In this document: positions 8,382 through 16,291 of the stretch, piece by piece
Layout of the letters: every line of letters begins with the position of its first letter
Numbering within the stretch: position 1 is the stretch's first letter
Origin: Pseudomonadota bacterium
GTDB taxonomy: Bacteria; Myxococcota_A; UBA9160; JADFDR01
Direction of reading: 5' to 3'
DNA: 64,000 nucleotides
Assembly (NCBI GenBank): GCA_003353845.1
Contig: PIVT01000009.1
Location: 1 to 64,000 of the forward strand
The notes under the pieces: model-generated
What the model saw: only the letters and a program-made list of their open reading frames with translations
What the model was told of the DNA's origin: nothing
Databases searched by the model: none
Position numbers and translations under genes: made by a program

Positions 8382-11068
8382 CAGCAGAATTGTGTAAGAA
8401 GGGTCTGCGCAGCCTGTTAGCGGCCAGCCTGTTTCTATTGATTTTAAGCCTGGGCGACCTGGCCTCTGCCAAAGGTGTGGCCTGGCGCGTGGGCAGCCCC
8501 ATCGCCGCGGGACAAGTCTCTCGGCTCGAGTTGGTGTTCACCGATCTCTCTCCTAAAACCCGGGTGACGCTACCCAAGGTGATAGGTTTGGAGTTCGTGG
8601 GCGACCCCGGTGAATCGCGCAGCACATCCATCGTCAATTTCAAACGAACTTCCTCGGTGATCTTCACCTATCGCGTGCGCGCACCTCGAAAAGGCATCCT
8701 TACCATCCCGTCTTTTACGGTGGAGACCAGCGAAGGCAAACAGCAGGTGCCGTCCATTCGGCTCACGATTCAAGATGCAACGCTGCCCGGCGCCGGATCG
8801 GGGTTGGCCGTCCCCATCGAGGACGTCGTCGCAGCCCGATTGCGCACGGACACCACCACTCCCTTCGTGGGACAGGTGATCCATCTCGATTACTTATTGG
8901 CCATCACTGGGGAATACCGGGCAAATCTAGCCAGTCCCCTGACATGGGATAGCCAAGGTCTCATTGTCGAGGATTGGAGCAACCCGGAAAATGTCAAAGT
9001 ACCTTCGGGCTATGGCGCTCGCTTTTTATCCCAGGCCATCGCACCCCGAGCCGGAGCCCAATCGCTGGCACCTGCCAGTCTCGAGGTACAAATCGAAACG
9101 GGCGCCAGAACTCGCGGGGGCTTGTTTGGCAATCGCGAAGTGGCTCAGATCAGCGTGGCCAGCGCCCCTGTGCCTCTTGAAGTTCGACCCCTGCCCACCC
9201 CCAGCCCCAAGGGCTTCGACAAGGCCGTGGGTCGATTTCATCTCACTTCCAAGCTCGTACCCGAAAGAGCCGTCGTGGGCGAACCCGTCACATGGACCCT
9301 CACGCTGGAGGGCGAAGGCAATTGGCCACAGGGCATCTCCTTGCCCGCACGTGCCATCCCCAGCAGCATGCGCACCATTGAACCCAAGGCTGAGCGCCAC
9401 TTCACTGAAGGCAAACTGTTTTCCGGCCGCATCGTCGAAGACCTGGTGCTCGTCCCCACCCACGCCGGCACCTATCGACTCCCGCCCGTTCGCTTTCATT
9501 ACTTTGACCCCTTGAGCGAAGCCTATCGCATGGCCGTCGTCACCCCTCCGCCTTTGGTGGTCGTTGATCCGCAACCGTCCAACGGCCAACAACCTCCCGG
9601 ACAAAGACCCACGCCAACCCAAGGGCTTCCGGGCGATTTGGAACCCGGCCCTCTCCCAGAAGGGCCCGACGTGGAGGCGCCCAGCGAACCCAGCTTGCCT
9701 CAAGCCCCCGCCCTTTTACCCGGCGCCGAAGCCCCCCCTGCGCTGCCGCGCGCACCCAAGCCGGGAAGCGCCAGCTCATCCGGGCCCTTGCGCAGCTCCC
9801 AACTCGGACAAGCCTTGGCCCTACCCGTCGTGGGGTTGGTGCTGTTCTGGCTGGGACTGGCCCTGCGTCGAGCGCGCCGCCATGACCCCGAAATCGACCG
9901 ACGCCGCGCCAAGGCAGCGGTGTTGGAAGAACTCGAATTTATTCAACATGCGGGAGATCCCCATGAACAACGCGCGGCCCTGCTGCGCTGGCAACATGAA
10001 ACACGGACGCTGCTCAACTTGAACCATGCTTCCCCTACGGCCAGAGCGGTTCGGGATGTGGCGAACGAGTCCGCGGCCTCGCTTTGGAAAACCTCCGAGG
10101 ATGTGTTGTACGCCGAAGGCGCTGAGCTGCCGGCCGGCTGGGTCGACAAGGCGCGCCAATGGGCACAGGAGATTCACGTTCCGCGCTTCAACCCCTTTCG
10201 TGCCTTCAAGCTGCGCCACCTTTTCCCATTTTTAACTGGCGTCGCGAGTTTGGCTCTATTGGTTTTGGGGACAGGCTTGGTTGCAACTCCGCACCTGGCC
10301 AAAGCCACTGAAGAGACTTCTGCGTCATCCAATACAGCGGCGACAGCAGCCTACGAGGCGGGCAGCTTCTCCGAAGCAGAGGCCTTGTTCCGAGGGCAGC
10401 TCATGGCTGAGCCCGGTGATTGGGTGGCCCGTTACAACCTGGGTCTCGCCCTGGCGCAACAGGATCAGATGGTCGAGGCCTTTGCCCAGTCGCTCTCAGC
10501 TTTTCTATTGCATCCGGGTGATGATGACCTGCGTTGGAACCTGCGCCTGCTGGCCTCGCGCAGCGAAGCCATGGACCCGCGCTTGCGCCCCCTGATTTTT
10601 CCCGAAGGCGCTCAAGGGCTGCAAGCACGCTTTGCCCTCATGGCTTCACCCTGCAGTTGGCAAGGGCTCTTGTTCGGCGGCGCTCTGTTCTCCTGCCTTT
10701 GCATGGGACTGCTGCTCATCCATCCCGAAGACCGTTTGAAGCTACCCTTGCGCGGCTACGCCACCCCCGTGCTGGGCGCTTCTCTATTGCTCGTGTGCCT
10801 CAGCACCTTCGCCCTGTTTAGTTACGGCCCGGCCGCCCGTCAGCACGCAGCGTTGGTGTTGGAGACTACGCAACTGCGCTCCGTGCCCACCGAGGCGGAG
10901 CTGCCCATGGAACAACAAGTCGTTATTCCTGGAAGCCTGGTGCTGGTAGAAAAGGAGTTCTTGAGCTGGTCACAGATTCGACTGGCCAACGAGGAGTTGG
11001 GCTGGTTGCGCAGCTCAGCACTGCATGCCTTGTATCCCCAAGTTCCAGAACCCTCCGGCAAACACTGA
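8378..11068 (+). CDS. batD: BatD-BatE fusion (oxygen-tolerance beta domain, TPR and SH3)
   Basis: This 896-residue protein begins with a signal segment, then a BatD region of tandem beta domains (about 30-400), a Pro-rich linker (400-470) and a membrane segment (about 480-498). The frame continues into what is normally BatE: a membrane segment (about 615-638), a TPR-like stretch (AAYEAGSFSEAEALF...YNLGLALAQQ, about 656-725), two more membrane segments (about 757-778 and 796-815) and an SH3-like domain ending WSQIRLANEELGWLRSSAL. It starts with GTG, overlapping the preceding gene by 4 bases. Last gene of the operon; the following gene is convergent, 8 bases away. Confidence 0.9.
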   Translation: MTAELCKKGLRSLLAASLFLLILSLGDLASAKGVAWRVGSPIAAGQVSRLELVFTDLSPKTRVTLPKVIGLEFVGDPGESRSTSIVNFKRTSSVIFTYRVRAPRKGILTIPSFTVETSEGKQQVPSIRLTIQDATLPGAGSGLAVPIEDVVAARLRTDTTTPFVGQVIHLDYLLAITGEYRANLASPLTWDSQGLIVEDWSNPENVKVPSGYGARFLSQAIAPRAGAQSLAPASLEVQIETGARTRGGLFGNREVAQISVASAPVPLEVRPLPTPSPKGFDKAVGRFHLTSKLVPERAVVGEPVTWTLTLEGEGNWPQGISLPARAIPSSMRTIEPKAERHFTEGKLFSGRIVEDLVLVPTHAGTYRLPPVRFHYFDPLSEAYRMAVVTPPPLVVVDPQPSNGQQPPGQRPTPTQGLPGDLEPGPLPEGPDVEAPSEPSLPQAPALLPGAEAPPALPRAPKPGSASSSGPLRSSQLGQALALPVVGLVLFWLGLALRRARRHDPEIDRRRAKAAVLEELEFIQHAGDPHEQRAALLRWQHETRTLLNLNHASPTARAVRDVANESAASLWKTSEDVLYAEGAELPAGWVDKARQWAQEIHVPRFNPFRAFKLRHLFPFLTGVASLALLVLGTGLVATPHLAKATEETSASSNTAATAAYEAGSFSEAEALFRGQLMAEPGDWVARYNLGLALAQQDQMVEAFAQSLSAFLLHPGDDDLRWNLRLLASRSEAMDPRLRPLIFPEGAQGLQARFALMASPCSWQGLLFGGALFSCLCMGLLLIHPEDRLKLPLRGYATPVLGASLLLVCLSTFALFSYGPAARQHAALVLETTQLRSVPTEAELPMEQQVVIPGSLVLVEKEFLSWSQIRLANEELGWLRSSALHALYPQVPEPSGKH

Positions 11069-11076
11069 ACCCTGCG

Positions 11077-11733
11077 TTACTTCTTTTTGGATTTACCGGG
11101 CGGAAAGCGTTCCAGTATTTTGGCGTAAGCCAGGTTGATGCGGGCGTCGGCTTCCTGTGGGCTCTTTTTTTCATCGACCCGTTGTTCCGCCGTTCCCCTC
11201 CAAACCAATTCCTTGCTCTGAGGATCCATGACATCCAAAATCAGAACGCCCTGGGTGTAATCGTAGGAATCGACCCCCCCTCCGTAACCCACGCCGCCGT
11301 AACGCCCACGTCCCCAAGAACCATAAGTTACGGACCCCCCCGAAGAGGAGATTTGCGTTCGATCCTGAAGAGCAACGCGATAGCCCACTAAAAAAGAGGC
11401 TTCCTCAACGCTCACCAGGCGAAAACCCGCCACTTGCAATTGAGTGTCGACGGCACGTCGCACGCGCTTGCGAATCAAGTCATTGTCGATGCGGTAATCA
11501 CCGCTTTCGGGCTCTTCTTCGGTCAACCAGGCGTATGTCTCGTACCGAGTGAAATCGAGGCTGGGGTCGTAATCGGTGTAAACCGTAATGCCCGAGCAAC
11601 CGGATAAGAGACCCAAGCTGAGAACAAGGCCCACCAATAATCCCCCGGGCATCCCGCCGAAGATCAACGCTGCTCGCCCTGGTTTCATCCCTTGCATTGA
11701 AGGCCCCTTTGGTGACATTTTAGGATCTAGCAT
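11077..11733 (-). CDS. DUF4136 lipoprotein
   Basis: A 218-residue lipoprotein with lipobox LLSGC (Cys46) after a hydrophobic run. The mature part fits DUF4136: VYTDYDPSLDFTRYETYAWL, then RKRVRRAVDTQLQVAGFRLV, a Gly/Tyr-rich loop, and the closing strands GVLILDVMDPQSKELVWRG. Members are outer-membrane-associated lipoproteins of unknown function. A GAGGAAAG site nine bases before the ATG at 11733 supports this start, although it gives an unusually long signal. The gene is convergent with the Bat operon. Confidence 0.85.
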   Translation of the reverse strand: MLDPKMSPKGPSMQGMKPGRAALIFGGMPGGLLVGLVLSLGLLSGCSGITVYTDYDPSLDFTRYETYAWLTEEEPESGDYRIDNDLIRKRVRRAVDTQLQVAGFRLVSVEEASFLVGYRVALQDRTQISSSGGSVTYGSWGRGRYGGVGYGGGVDSYDYTQGVLILDVMDPQSKELVWRGTAEQRVDEKKSPQEADARINLAYAKILERFPPGKSKKK

Positions 11734-11813
11734 TTAGTATCTTTCCTCGTGAGACCCTGCGAGCGTAGCGCGAGACAGAAAACTGAACACTTTCAACAGG
11801 GAGTTTTCTTTTG

Positions 11814-12485
11814 ATGCCAGCCAAGACCCAAGTGAGTCAATTTTTCAGCTCGCTCCTCATCGTCGGATTAGGCGCATTTACCGCACTGTCCTTGGCCTGC
11901 AGTACCAAGAACATGTACGCCGCCGGTTTGCCCGGTTGGAAAACACAGTTGAAGGTGGTCGAAACCATTCCGCGAGATCGTTACCTGGAAACACACTTCA
12001 GAGGCGACGGCATTGAAATACAGCGCTTCTTTGCGGCCAATGACATCTGCCGTGCGCTTTTAGAACCCGGCGGCCTACTCGAATACGCATTGGTCGGAAA
12101 CTACGGCGAGTTCTCGCGGGGCGATCTTCGATGCAACGCCACCGGCGTGGCGGATCTGGAAAAATGGCGCAGGCGTTTTGGAAAGAATAGTGGACTGACG
12201 TCCGGTGCCCCGATTCCGCGCGCCCAAGCCAATTACCAGCTCGTCGCAAAAGACGAAGACAGCATTCTGCTGCGCGGGAATTTTCCCCTTGCTGGCAAAG
12301 TGCGCGCCAGCGGCAGCCAGGACCTGGTACTCGTCCTCCCCCGCAGCTCGGAATGCCAGGAAGTGGCCGATCGCAGCACGGCCAGCATGGAGTACCGCCC
12401 CAGTGGGGATCCCGCACTGGCCTTGATCGCCAGCAACGGGCGTTGCGCCGTACGCGGCTTTATCTCACCGCTGACCTCACCTTGA
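11814..12485 (+). CDS. hypothetical lipoprotein
   Basis: The product (about 223 residues) starts with a lipoprotein signal ending LSLAC (Cys29). I do not recognise the mature domain. It has three further cysteines (ANDICRAL, DLRCNATG, SSECQEV) and a fourth near the end (NGRCAVRG), so two disulfides are possible in an exported protein. AGGGAG lies ten bases before the ATG at 11814; a TTG immediately upstream at 11811 is an alternative. It is divergent from the DUF4136 gene. Confidence 0.7.
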   Translation: MPAKTQVSQFFSSLLIVGLGAFTALSLACSTKNMYAAGLPGWKTQLKVVETIPRDRYLETHFRGDGIEIQRFFAANDICRALLEPGGLLEYALVGNYGEFSRGDLRCNATGVADLEKWRRRFGKNSGLTSGAPIPRAQANYQLVAKDEDSILLRGNFPLAGKVRASGSQDLVLVLPRSSECQEVADRSTASMEYRPSGDPALALIASNGRCAVRGFISPLTSP

Positions 12486-12772
12486 AGTCAGCCTCCAAGG
12501 CGCCCGGTTAATCCTCCGTTCAGCACTATGCAACTATCCCTAGAAGCCCTCAAAAAACCTGTAAAAAATCTTCATCAAATATGTAGAAAGAACTAAGGGC
12601 CGGACCGCGCCCTTCCGTTAACCCCAATGACAAGAAAAACTTGCCATTGTGCTGAAGCGTCGTGTTCTCTCGAAAAACACTGTGCTGACTGCCGAGCTGT
12701 TGCTGATTTCTTGTCACCATTATAAAAGCGAGCGGTCGAACCGAGAGCGACCTGAAAAGAGATCTGGAGAAG
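12486..12772. other. intergenic, upstream region of the receiver-like gene
   Basis: No convincing gene or strong hairpin was seen. The last 50 bases carry a GGAGA site before the ATG at 12773. Minus-strand open frames here lack a ribosome site and recognisable protein features. Confidence 0.4.
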
Positions 12773-13405
12773 ATGAACATGACTCGTGTATTGGTACTCG
12801 ACACAGATCCTATGGCCGGTGAGTTTTACTCCGGCGAACTCAAGGTGGATGGCCACTGCACCTGGCACGCTGAAACCACCTTGGACGCACTGCGCGTTCT
12901 CGCGGAAATCGATATCGACGTTCTCATCTCTGATGCCGGTCTAGAAGGTTGGAAAGACGGCGACCTGATTGAAAAGGTGGCCCTCACATCGCCCAACACT
13001 GAAATCATTCTCGTGGCCGATGAAGATTCCTATGAGATCGCCAAGACCGCATTGGTTGCCGGCATTCACGATTTTATTGAAGGCATCCCCACCGGTACGG
13101 AACTGCGCGCCATTGTGGCGGGTGCGACCTCTGCCTGCCGCCTGCGCAGCCCGCTGCACAGCAAGGACAGTCTTTATCATTTGCAAAATAGTGCCTTGGA
13201 GTTGGCCTATGGCCGATGCGATCACGGGCAGTCCAACAAAGGCTCTTGCCTCCAGTGCAGCATGGAATTGCTCAGCAAAGTGACCGAGCGCGAAAAGGAC
13301 CGCATGCGCGAGTTGGCCGCTCTGGAAAGCGATTGTTTCGACGACAAAATGGACAGTGGTGATTGGCCCGAAGTAATTGCCGATCGCATCCGACGCCTGA
13401 ATTAA
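12773..13405 (+). CDS. degenerate response-regulator receiver protein with Cys-rich tail
   Basis: Residues 4-120 follow the receiver fold: VLVLDTD (acidic pocket D10, D12), a candidate phosphoacceptor Asp54 in VLISDAGLEG, and IILVADEDS. The conserved Lys is replaced (HDFIEG where DYLxKP is expected) and the usual Ser/Thr switch is absent, so phosphorylation may be lost. There is no DNA-binding output. Instead, residues 125-210 are helical with C149, C159 and C162 (CDHGQ...GSCLQC), a possible metal site. It is a lone gene without an adjacent kinase. It may act by protein-protein contact. Confidence 0.7.
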   Translation: MNMTRVLVLDTDPMAGEFYSGELKVDGHCTWHAETTLDALRVLAEIDIDVLISDAGLEGWKDGDLIEKVALTSPNTEIILVADEDSYEIAKTALVAGIHDFIEGIPTGTELRAIVAGATSACRLRSPLHSKDSLYHLQNSALELAYGRCDHGQSNKGSCLQCSMELLSKVTEREKDRMRELAALESDCFDDKMDSGDWPEVIADRIRRLN

Positions 13406-13431
13406 ACCCAGATCCAGCTTCAAAGATACCG

Positions 13432-13447
13432 AGCGGGGAAACCCGCT
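13432..13447 (+). terminator. GNRA-capped hairpin after the receiver-like gene
   Basis: AGCGGG (13432-13437) and CCCGCT (13442-13447) form a 6 bp stem with a GAAA loop, 27 bases after the stop. It is followed by a G-run rather than a T-run, so it may be a transcript-end stabiliser rather than an intrinsic terminator. Confidence 0.4.
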
Positions 13448-13520
13448 GGGGGGGAAAGCGGAGCATCTCAATGACGATTGGGGTGCTCCAATACCTTGGG
13501 GTTGGGATCCCTTCCAGAGA

Positions 13521-14195
13521 CTAAAGAAGCGCCTCTTGCTTACCGCCTTCTTTCTCTCCGCCCGACCCTTGCCCCGACTGGTCGTCATAAAGCGCATGCA
13601 ACCCCTGCCAAACCCGCGCACAAGCATGTACGTCTGCCAGCGCATCGTGGGCCCCTTCCACGCCTTCGTTAAAGAAGAAGCGGTGCGACTCATCCAAAGA
13701 TGGCCACTTATAATCCTTGTATCGCCCTGGAATCTTTAGAATCGGAGTTAAAGCTTTCATTGTGCATTCCATCTTAAGATGGGGAAAATCCAAAGGATTT
13801 GGCCTATCCACTCGATGGTACTGCCCCGCCATGATCTGAGCATCGAAATCCATATTGTGAGCCACCACCAACTCCGCTCGCCGACATAGGTTGGAGAACA
13901 AGGCCAAGGCCACCAACATGGGCACCCCAGCTCGATCTGCCATTTCTTCAGTGATGCCATGGACCTCAATGGCCTTGGGATGAAACTTCACACCTTCACT
14001 TTCCACCAGCAGGCTGATTTCGGCTCGGGGGGTGAGATCTCGTTCCGTCAGCAAAGCTCCCAACTGCACCAGGCGCGGCTGCGAGGGGTGTTCCGCGGGA
14101 AGCTTGCGATCGATCATGCCCGAGGTTTCGGTGTCGAAGAAGAGAATCAAGGGCTTGGGGTTCCCTGTAGTAGAAAGTAGTGGATGAGAGTTCAC
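13521..14195 (-). CDS. DEDDh 3'-5' exonuclease (DnaQ-like)
   Basis: A 224-residue exonuclease of the DnaQ/RNase T superfamily. Motif Exo I is FFDTETSG (D21, E23), Exo II is AHNMDFD (D116/D118), and Exo III is HDALADV with the catalytic His183 and Asp188, giving the full DEDDh set. It lacks polymerase or helicase domains, so it is a stand-alone proofreading or repair-type nuclease, or a small-RNA or DNA trimming enzyme. The C-terminal tail is Gly/Glu/Lys-rich. It lies immediately upstream of, and divergent from, two toxin-antitoxin modules. Confidence 0.88.
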   Translation of the reverse strand: MNSHPLLSTTGNPKPLILFFDTETSGMIDRKLPAEHPSQPRLVQLGALLTERDLTPRAEISLLVESEGVKFHPKAIEVHGITEEMADRAGVPMLVALALFSNLCRRAELVVAHNMDFDAQIMAGQYHRVDRPNPLDFPHLKMECTMKALTPILKIPGRYKDYKWPSLDESHRFFFNEGVEGAHDALADVHACARVWQGLHALYDDQSGQGSGGEKEGGKQEALL

Positions 14196-14299
14196 AGCCT
14201 CGCCGTGAATTGCGAGTTACAGATTGGAATCTAGCCAGGGCTGGTGGGGGTGCAAGGGAATCCCAAGCATGTCCTTCGGGAACTCAAAAACCCATGAAG

Positions 14300-14333
14300 T
14301 TGACTACGGTATATACTGATATATACTTGTGAC
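14300..14333 (+). promoter_or_regulatory. leaderless promoter with operator-like direct repeats for the first TA module
   Basis: TTGACT (14300-14305) and TATACT (14322-14327) are spaced by 16 bases, a near-consensus sigma-70 promoter. The -10 ends 6 bases before the ATG at 14334, so transcription should begin at or next to the start codon; no ribosome site is present. TATATACT occurs twice (14310-14317 and 14320-14327), exactly 10 bp apart. That is one helical turn, as expected for an autoregulating ribbon-helix-helix repressor. Confidence 0.6.
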
Positions 14334-14795
14334 ATGTTCATCGAAGAAATCGTACAGGCGCTGCGAAAGGCCCGAGTTCGTTTTGGGTTAGCAGGGGGTT
14401 ATGCGGTCGCCCTGCACGGCGCGGTACGCGGGACCGTGGACATCAACATCGTGATTCCACTCGAAAAGAAGCAATTCCGTGCGGCCCAAAAGGCGCTATC
14501 ACAGCTTGGCCTCGTTTCCCGCCTCCCCGTCGACGCCGATCAAGTCTTTGATTTTCGCGAAGAGTACATTGCGAACAGGAATCTTCTGGCATGGGATTTC
14601 TGTCACCCCCAAGACCCGAGCAAACGGGTCGACATCCTCATCACACACGACATTCGAGAACAGGAGGTCACGCGAATCCGCGCTGGAGAGTTGGTTATCC
14701 CCATCCTTGGAATCCACTCTTTAATTGCCATGAAGAAAGCGGCTGGGAGGCCTCAAGATCTTGAAGACATAAGAGCCCTGGGGAGCTTGCAATGA
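14334..14795 (+). CDS. nucleotidyltransferase-fold toxin (AbiEii/MNT-like) of a TA pair
   Basis: The 153-residue product begins with the nucleotidyltransferase pattern GGYAVALHG (21-29) followed by RGTVDINIVI (32-41) and later KRVDILITHD. That is the layout of AbiEii and DUF6036-type toxins, which transfer nucleotides to target RNA or protein. The second acidic residue of the usual DxD is Asn38 here (VDIN), so catalysis may be altered. It overlaps the following antitoxin gene by 4 bases (ATGA). No ribosome site is present; it is probably translated from a leaderless mRNA. Confidence 0.7.
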   Translation: MFIEEIVQALRKARVRFGLAGGYAVALHGAVRGTVDINIVIPLEKKQFRAAQKALSQLGLVSRLPVDADQVFDFREEYIANRNLLAWDFCHPQDPSKRVDILITHDIREQEVTRIRAGELVIPILGIHSLIAMKKAAGRPQDLEDIRALGSLQ

Positions 14796-15046
14796 GCGAC
14801 CCGTCACGACCGCTGCAATTTTTTAACGATGAATACCTGGAACAGTGCCAGCGCATGCATCCTGAGGAAATCCTCGCCTTCCTCGATAGCTTTCGAAAGC
14901 TTCATTCGCCCAGACCCTGCAAGAGCAAGCTCATCAGCCTCAAAGTCCCCGAAAATCTACTGGAAGCCTTCAAGCACAAAGCCAGGGCCAGCGGGCTTCG
15001 CTACCAGACCCAGATCAAACATCTCATGCTGGAATGGCTGGAGTAG
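14792..15046 (+). CDS. ribbon-helix-helix antitoxin, partner of the nucleotidyltransferase
   Basis: This 84-residue protein ends in a CopG/BrnA-like module: a beta strand (KSKLISLKVP) then two helices (ENLLEAFKHKARASG and YQTQIKHLMLEWL). The N-terminal half is probably the toxin-binding part. The 4-base overlap with the nucleotidyltransferase indicates coupled translation. Toxin-first order is less usual than antitoxin-first but is known. By analogy it would bind the 10-bp-spaced direct repeats at 14310-14327 to control its own operon. Confidence 0.75.
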   Translation: MSDPSRPLQFFNDEYLEQCQRMHPEEILAFLDSFRKLHSPRPCKSKLISLKVPENLLEAFKHKARASGLRYQTQIKHLMLEWLE

Positions 15047-15117
15047 AGAACCTCTCAAGGCCAACGCTGTCCTCCCCACGGGTAAAAATTCCAAATTGGT
15101 CTCTATTCACCTCGTTT

Positions 15118-15147
15118 GGTTGCAATATGCAACCGATAAATTACTGT
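15118..15147 (+). promoter_or_regulatory. promoter with palindromic operator for the ParD-like/zeta module
   Basis: GGTTGCA and TGCAACC (15118-15134) form a perfect inverted repeat around ATA. The palindrome contains the likely -35 TTGCAA (15120-15125); a -10 candidate TACTGT lies at 15142-15147 with a 16-base spacer. Its position, 43 bases before the antitoxin ATG, fits repressor binding that blocks RNA polymerase. Confidence 0.55.
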
Positions 15148-15176
15148 ATAGGTACTGCCTTGATGGAGAAGCCACG

Positions 15177-15548
15177 ATGCCGGGTGCGGTAAAACTATCT
15201 GACGAATTTCTGGAAGCTGCTCGAAGCGAGGCGAAGCTGATGAAGCGTTCTATGGCAGGTCAGGTCGAATACTGGGCCACTCTTGGCCAGATGATAGAGG
15301 CCTCGGGCGTGATGAGTTTCGAGCAGGTTCGGGCCACGCTTGAGGGCAAGGGGTCGGTACACACGCTGTCAGCCAACGAGGACGCGCTGTATCTGGAGTT
15401 GCTAGCCAATGAACTCGAATCCATGGATGGCTCTGACGAAGAACTTCTCCAAGAACTCCAGGAGGGCGGGCACCCCATCGCAGGAGAAGATGAAGAAGGC
15501 AAACTCGTCGTGAAGTCTACCGCCCCTTCGGATCACACGGGTGCCTAA
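15177..15548 (+). CDS. ParD-like antitoxin (cognate of zeta-type toxin)
   Basis: From the ATG at 15177 the product is 123 residues. Its first 45 residues (PGAVKLSDEFLEAARSEAKL, then MKRSMAGQVEYWATLGQMIE) match the ParD-like antitoxin family: a ribbon-helix-helix in which the strand is followed by two helices. The tail is acidic (SDEELLQELQEGG) and probably neutralises the toxin. GGAG lies 8 bases upstream of the ATG. The frame is open far upstream, but nothing there resembles protein. It overlaps the zeta toxin gene by 8 bases. Confidence 0.78.
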   Translation: MPGAVKLSDEFLEAARSEAKLMKRSMAGQVEYWATLGQMIEASGVMSFEQVRATLEGKGSVHTLSANEDALYLELLANELESMDGSDEELLQELQEGGHPIAGEDEEGKLVVKSTAPSDHTGA

Positions 15549-16161
15549 GCGCCCCACCCTGCACCTGATTACCGGTATCAACGGCGCCGGAAAAACCACC
15601 TTCTATGATCGTTTTCTTCGCTCACGCACACCCGGCGCTAGATTTGTAAATGCCGATGAGATTGAACAGAATCGCTGGCCTGGGGAAATTGGACAACACT
15701 CCTACGAAGCAGGAAAGCTAGCAGCACGCCTTCGAGACGAGCTCCTGAGCGAAGGTCGAAGTTTTGTAGCTGAGACGGTCTTCTCCCACGAATCCAAGTT
15801 GGCATTTATTCAGCGTGCGCAGTCACAGGGCTATCGCGTGATTCTCTACCACATCCATGTCAGCACACCGGAACTGGCGTCAGCCCGCGTGGCCACGCGA
15901 GTTTCCCAGGGAGGCCACGACGTTCCCGCCGATAAAGTTCGCGCCCGACACCCTCGGACGCTTTCGCTCTTGAAACAAGCAGCAAGAACCGTCGATCGGG
16001 CCTTTGTCTTCGATAACTCCCGACTCGACAAGGGGCTCACCCATGTACTGACCCTCGAAAACGGGCGTATCCAAACGCTGGGGTCCTATGTCCCCCGTTG
16101 GGTAAGAAAAGAGTTCACAGAGCAACTCAGCGATTATTTGGAGTCGTGTCGCAGGTCGTGA
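15541..16161 (+). CDS. zeta-toxin family P-loop kinase
   Basis: A 206-residue zeta-toxin-like kinase. The Walker A motif is GINGAGKTT (12-20), followed by RFVNADEIEQ (35-44), the AETVFSH stretch near 79-85, and the arginine-rich VATRVSQGGHDVPADKVRARH region that holds the second phosphate-binding arginines. Zeta toxins phosphorylate UDP-N-acetylglucosamine and block wall synthesis. The start is GTG inside the antitoxin's last codons. Small zeta proteins of about 200 residues often pair with ParD-like rather than epsilon antitoxins, as seen here. Confidence 0.85.
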   Translation: MPKRPTLHLITGINGAGKTTFYDRFLRSRTPGARFVNADEIEQNRWPGEIGQHSYEAGKLAARLRDELLSEGRSFVAETVFSHESKLAFIQRAQSQGYRVILYHIHVSTPELASARVATRVSQGGHDVPADKVRARHPRTLSLLKQAARTVDRAFVFDNSRLDKGLTHVLTLENGRIQTLGSYVPRWVRKEFTEQLSDYLESCRRS

Positions 16162-16291
16162 CAAGACGACACAACTTCAGACCCGTCATCGCCAAGGGCG
16201 TGAAGTATCTCCTCTGGCATTCCCACAAGGACTTACAAGCGACCTTCCATCAGCTAGAATCCCCTTCTTTCAGCCGGAGAAGCACGCAGTT

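Noticed and set aside
7705-8667. Long minus-strand open frame of 320 codons
   Set aside because: It mirrors the acidic Glu/Gln repeat tail of the BatB-BatC gene and the start of batD; it has no ribosome site and reads as a low-complexity shadow.
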